Assembly: GCA_000433755.1 (NCBI GenBank)
Contig: FR891267.1
Coordinates: 1 to 54,933, forward strand
Length of the DNA: 54,933 nt
DNA from: Clostridium sp. CAG:465
GTDB taxonomy: Bacteria; Bacillota; Clostridia; TANB77; CAG-465
Reading direction: 5' to 3'
Part shown: positions 51,998 to 54,933 of the stretch, piece by piece
Position numbering within the stretch: position 1 is the stretch's first letter
How the letters are laid out: each line of letters opens with the position of its first letter
Position numbers and translations under genes: made by a program
Notes under the pieces: generated by a model
The model's input: the letters and a program-made list of their open reading frames with translations, nothing else
The model's database searches: none
What the model was told of the DNA's origin: nothing

Positions 51998-53698
51998 TTG
52001 AATAAAAAAAATTTAATTAATGTAGCAGAAAAATCTAATGAATTCTTTAAACTCTCAAGGAAATTAAAATTTGGACTTGCTAGTAATACCTTTCTAAGTG
52101 TACTTGAAAAGTTGGCTTCTCAAATAGGTTCATTTATGCTAATGCTTGCATCTTTGTATTTTATGGAAAACTTAGTACTTTCTTTACTTTTTTTAGCTAT
52201 ATTTTTTCTTAAAGATCCTTTAGCAAGATTTATCGCCGTAAAACTTAGTGAAAATGATGCTATGCTTGAACCTAAAGTTAAGAACTTTCTTTCAGGAAAA
52301 GTGACTATTATACTAAGTAAAACTAGAGGAAAGGTAGAAACTGTTGATGAAAAAGGAAGAAGACATCATGTATCAAATAGAGTAATTAATGATACAGTAA
52401 CAAGTTATACTCTTAAGAGGGTAGAGAATCTTTCCAATTCTTTAGAATTCTTCTCAGGAATAGTAGTATTTATCATTTCTTTAATTTTACTTATTAAGGT
52501 AGCATTAGTTCAATTTAATAATCCATTTTTATTCTTCATAGTTCTTGCTATATCAACTATACTTTGTGTTATAGTTTCCATCATTTCATCTAAACTTTGT
52601 GCAAGATACTGGAAGAAGGCCGGTAAAGTACAAGAAAGATTAAGCAATGTTACACGTGATATTGAGGAGATAGAACCTATATCTGATAAACACATTGAAT
52701 TTCTTTCCAAGGAGGCAATATATGTAAATTCAGAATATATGGATCTTACTATGAAAGAAAGAAGAAGGAAAAATGTTGGATTGGTATTAAAATCTTTCTT
52801 GATTTCGGTTTCAATTATAGCTGTAGTTTTTTCTATGATTATATCTAATAAGAGTATTTCTTCTAGTACACTTACTCTTGCTATTGCATTAGGTGCAGCC
52901 TTTTCTTCGGTACTTATTGCAATAAATAGTGAAGTAACTCAAATTTGGCACATAATAAGTGAAAAAAGGGAGTACAAAATGAAGTATGAGGAAACTTTTT
53001 TTAATATTATGAACGTATTTTTTGAAGAAGAGAAAATTAAAGGAAAAAAATATTCAAAAGATATACTTGAAATTCCTAAGTTTAACTACGAGTATTCAGT
53101 GACAGGCTTTAGATTAATTCTTGATAATAAATTTACACTTAAAAGGGGTGAAATGACGCTTCTTGAAGGAAAAAGTGGAACAGGAAAAAGTACACTAATT
53201 AAAATTATTTCAGGAGAAAATAGGCTTCCTGAGACAACATGGAAACTTAAGAGTATAAAATATTTTAATGATACTTCTAGTTTGGGCTCACAGGACCTTT
53301 TAAGTGAAATTACGTTAGGTGACTATCAGGCTGATAGGGATTCTGAAAGATTGATTGAAATACTTAGAGGTGTAGGACTTTTTGAGAAATTCACTGTTGA
53401 TTCTCTAAAAAAAGTTTCTGCTAAAGAATTATCAAATGGTATGATGCAGCGTGCTTTGCTTGCAAGATCTTTGTACAATTTAGAGGATACAGACTTGGTG
53501 TGTATTGATGAACCAATAGGTTCACTTGATGAGGAAAATGCCCGAAATGTGATTAAATTTGTAAAAGAGTATTGTAATAGAGACAAAAAGAGATTTATGA
53601 TTTTATCGACTCATCAATATAGTTTTGTATCAGAGTATATAGATAAGAAGATAAAAATAGTACCTATGTCACCAAAGTTAAGTAAAGTGATGCTGTAA
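51998..53698 (+). CDS. ABC transporter, fused membrane and ATPase domains
   Basis: The start is TTG 51998 after AGGGGG. The 566-residue protein has six hydrophobic helices in the first 330 residues and a C-terminal nucleotide-binding domain. Walker A is GKSGTGKS (391-398), the signature is LSNGMMQRALLAR (a variant of LSGGQ), Walker B is LVCIDEPIGSLDEE, and the switch His follows in STHQY. It resembles the half-transporter exporter type, though the membrane part is divergent. No substrate can be inferred; the neighbours give no clue. Confidence 0.82.
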   Translation: MNKKNLINVAEKSNEFFKLSRKLKFGLASNTFLSVLEKLASQIGSFMLMLASLYFMENLVLSLLFLAIFFLKDPLARFIAVKLSENDAMLEPKVKNFLSGKVTIILSKTRGKVETVDEKGRRHHVSNRVINDTVTSYTLKRVENLSNSLEFFSGIVVFIISLILLIKVALVQFNNPFLFFIVLAISTILCVIVSIISSKLCARYWKKAGKVQERLSNVTRDIEEIEPISDKHIEFLSKEAIYVNSEYMDLTMKERRRKNVGLVLKSFLISVSIIAVVFSMIISNKSISSSTLTLAIALGAAFSSVLIAINSEVTQIWHIISEKREYKMKYEETFFNIMNVFFEEEKIKGKKYSKDILEIPKFNYEYSVTGFRLILDNKFTLKRGEMTLLEGKSGTGKSTLIKIISGENRLPETTWKLKSIKYFNDTSSLGSQDLLSEITLGDYQADRDSERLIEILRGVGLFEKFTVDSLKKVSAKELSNGMMQRALLARSLYNLEDTDLVCIDEPIGSLDEENARNVIKFVKEYCNRDKKRFMILSTHQYSFVSEYIDKKIKIVPMSPKLSKVML

Positions 53699-53701
53699 TT
53701 C

Positions 53702-53737
53702 AAAACCTGGAAGATGTAATTTTCTTCTAGGTTTTTT
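53702..53737 (+). terminator. Terminator of the ABC transporter gene
   Basis: AAAACCTGGAAGA pairs with TCTTCTAGGTTTT (one G-U pair), followed by TTTTTT. Confidence 0.87.
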
Positions 53738-53783
53738 CTTTACAAAAAATATGCTTTATAGTAAAATAATTATAGGTGATTAC

Positions 53784-54524
53784 ATGAATGTAAAAATGAT
53801 AGGGGCAGGTGCTATATTTAGTAAAGATAACAGTGCTTGTTATTTGATAGATAATAAAATATTAATAGACATTCCAAATGGAACTTTAAAGGGAATATTA
53901 AGGCAAGAAATAGATATTTCAAAGCTTGAGTGTATTTTAATTACTCATTTTCATGCTGATCATTTTTTTGATTTACCATTTGTACTTTTAAGCTTGTTTA
54001 ATAAAAGAGATGGAAAAAAATCAAAACCGTTATATATTGTTTGTAATGATAGTGAAAGGAGTAAAGTAAAAGACATACTTAATCTATCAAATTTTAGAAG
54101 TTATGAAGAGTTTTGCGATAAATTAAATATAAAAATAATTGGTGTAAAAGAAAATAACCATAAGTTTGATAAAGTCGATGGATATGTAATTAGAAGTTAT
54201 AAAGTAAAACACACAGCAGAGGCTTATGGTTTTGTTATTGAAGATAATGATAATAAAAAAATTGGCTTTACGGGAGATAGTTGTCTGTGCGATGGAGTTG
54301 AAAAAATTATAAAAAATAGTGATGTCATTTTTTGTGATACTTCAAAATTAGTAGGTGATGATAATGCTCATATGGGATGTGATAATATAATACAATTATC
54401 ATCAAAATATGTTGATAAAAAAATAATAACATCGCATATGTATTTTGATGCTAAATGTGAAATAACCAAATTGAATATTCCAAATTTGATGGTAGGAAAT
54501 GATGGACTTGAAATAAACATTTAA
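53784..54524 (+). CDS. Metallo-beta-lactamase-fold hydrolase (RNase Z-like)
   Basis: The start is set at ATG 53784 after AGGTGA; an in-frame ATG at 53751 lacks a ribosome site. The 246-residue protein has the metal motif THFHADH, then HTAEAYGFVIED, FTGDSCLCDGVE and a late TSHMYFD, as in RNase Z/arylsulfatase-like members of the fold. Whether it processes tRNA 3' ends or hydrolyses another ester is open; the classical RNase Z exosite is not evident. A cysteine desulfurase gene follows 76 bases on. Confidence 0.78.
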   Translation: MNVKMIGAGAIFSKDNSACYLIDNKILIDIPNGTLKGILRQEIDISKLECILITHFHADHFFDLPFVLLSLFNKRDGKKSKPLYIVCNDSERSKVKDILNLSNFRSYEEFCDKLNIKIIGVKENNHKFDKVDGYVIRSYKVKHTAEAYGFVIEDNDNKKIGFTGDSCLCDGVEKIIKNSDVIFCDTSKLVGDDNAHMGCDNIIQLSSKYVDKKIITSHMYFDAKCEITKLNIPNLMVGNDGLEINI

Positions 54525-54555
54525 AAATAGTTTTAGCTTAATAACATACTTCTTA

Positions 54556-54583
54556 AAAATACATAATATATAATATGTATTTT
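54556..54583 (+). other. Hairpin before the cysteine desulfurase gene
   Basis: AAAATACATA (54556-54565) and TATGTATTTT (54574-54583) are perfectly complementary. It touches the ribosome site AGAGAGG, so it may act as a weak terminator or shape translation of the next gene. Confidence 0.45.
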
Positions 54584-54600
54584 AGAGAGGATGTTTTTTT

Positions 54601-54933
54601 ATGGGAAAAATAATATATGCTGATCATAGTGCAACGACATATGTTAAAGATGAAGTATTAAAAGAAATGTTACCATATTTTACACTTAATTATGGTAATC
54701 CTTCCTCAGCGTACTCTATTGGGAGAGTTTCTAAAGAGGCAGTTGAAAAAGCAAGAATAAAAGTTGCAAAAGCTATAGGGGCAGAAAGTAATGAAATATA
54801 TTTTACTGCTGGTGGAAGCGAAAGTGATAATATGATAATAAAAGGAATAGCAAGAGCTAATAAATCAAAGGGAAAACATATTATTACAACAAAAATTGAA
54901 CATTTAGCAGTTTTAAATACGTGTAGGGAACTT
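54601..54933 (+). CDS. Cysteine desulfurase, NifS/IscS family (3' end outside window)
   Basis: It takes sulfur from cysteine, with pyridoxal phosphate, for iron-sulfur clusters or thio-modified tRNA. The 111 visible residues begin IIYADHSATTYVKDEVLKEM, followed by NYGNPSSAYSIGR, the cofactor loop TAGGSESDN and IEHLAVLNTC with the conserved His that stacks on the cofactor. The catalytic Lys and Cys lie beyond the window. AGAGAGG precedes ATG 54601. It may be nifS, iscS or a tRNA-thiolation paralog. Confidence 0.92.
   Translation, partial: MGKIIYADHSATTYVKDEVLKEMLPYFTLNYGNPSSAYSIGRVSKEAVEKARIKVAKAIGAESNEIYFTAGGSESDNMIIKGIARANKSKGKHIITTKIEHLAVLNTCREL

Overview
The window is very AT-rich. Its Shine-Dalgarno sites are AGGAGG-like, its promoters are TTGaca/TATAAT-like, almost all genes lie on the + strand, and stops are standard (TAA, TAG, and TGA at 24795-24797). 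With RNase J, a T-box ileS leader, prepilin-like GISLI signal anchors and BspA-type leucine-rich repeats, this points to a low-GC Bacillota genome, probably an uncultured gut-type Clostridia lineage. The taxon is an inference. No rRNA, tRNA, CRISPR array or integrase was seen.

Region 1 (1-16.1 kb) is a long co-directional operon for a Gram-positive type IV secretion machine: three VirB2-like pilin genes (one with two pilin modules), a PrgI/VirB3-like protein, a TraC-like membrane protein, a VirB4 ATPase, a VirB6/TrbL-like channel divided between two adjacent ORFs, two small membrane proteins, and a 1350-residue wall-degrading protein with four predicted hydrolase domains. An S1-domain protein and a membrane-anchored FGE/SUMF1-like protein follow. 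No relaxase, coupling protein (VirD4/TraG) or integrase is visible, so this looks like a resident secretion system rather than a recent conjugative element. A separate winged-helix, replication-relaxation-like gene follows at 16.3 kb.

Region 2 (17.5-26.2 kb) is a glycolytic block, gap-pgk-orf and tpiA-gpmI-orf-orf-eno, with three unrecognised genes inside it. Region 3 (26.3-34 kb) holds a Tim44-like zinc-ribbon membrane protein, an SPFH/YdjI-like zinc-ribbon protein, a shortened Bro-N protein, thymidine kinase, RNase J and glutamyl-tRNA synthetase.

Region 4 (34-45.3 kb) is an accessory island. An intact small XRE regulator stands at its left edge and the decayed tail of a related XRE gene at its right edge. 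Inside are IS30 and IS66 remnants, several BspA/internalin-type LRR surface proteins (some broken), a decayed ORF pair next to a SUKH immunity protein, and the most striking gene of the window: EF-Tu domains 2 and 3 with no GTPase domain, placed behind a prepilin-like membrane anchor (36363-37103). A 66-base relic of a second copy lies at 39153.

Region 5 (45.4-54.9 kb) returns to chromosomal genes: an alkaline-phosphatase-superfamily protein in an operon with a VbhA-Fic toxin-antitoxin pair, a dinD pseudogene, a T-box-controlled ileS, dut, an ABC transporter, a metallo-beta-lactamase-fold hydrolase, and the start of a cysteine desulfurase gene.
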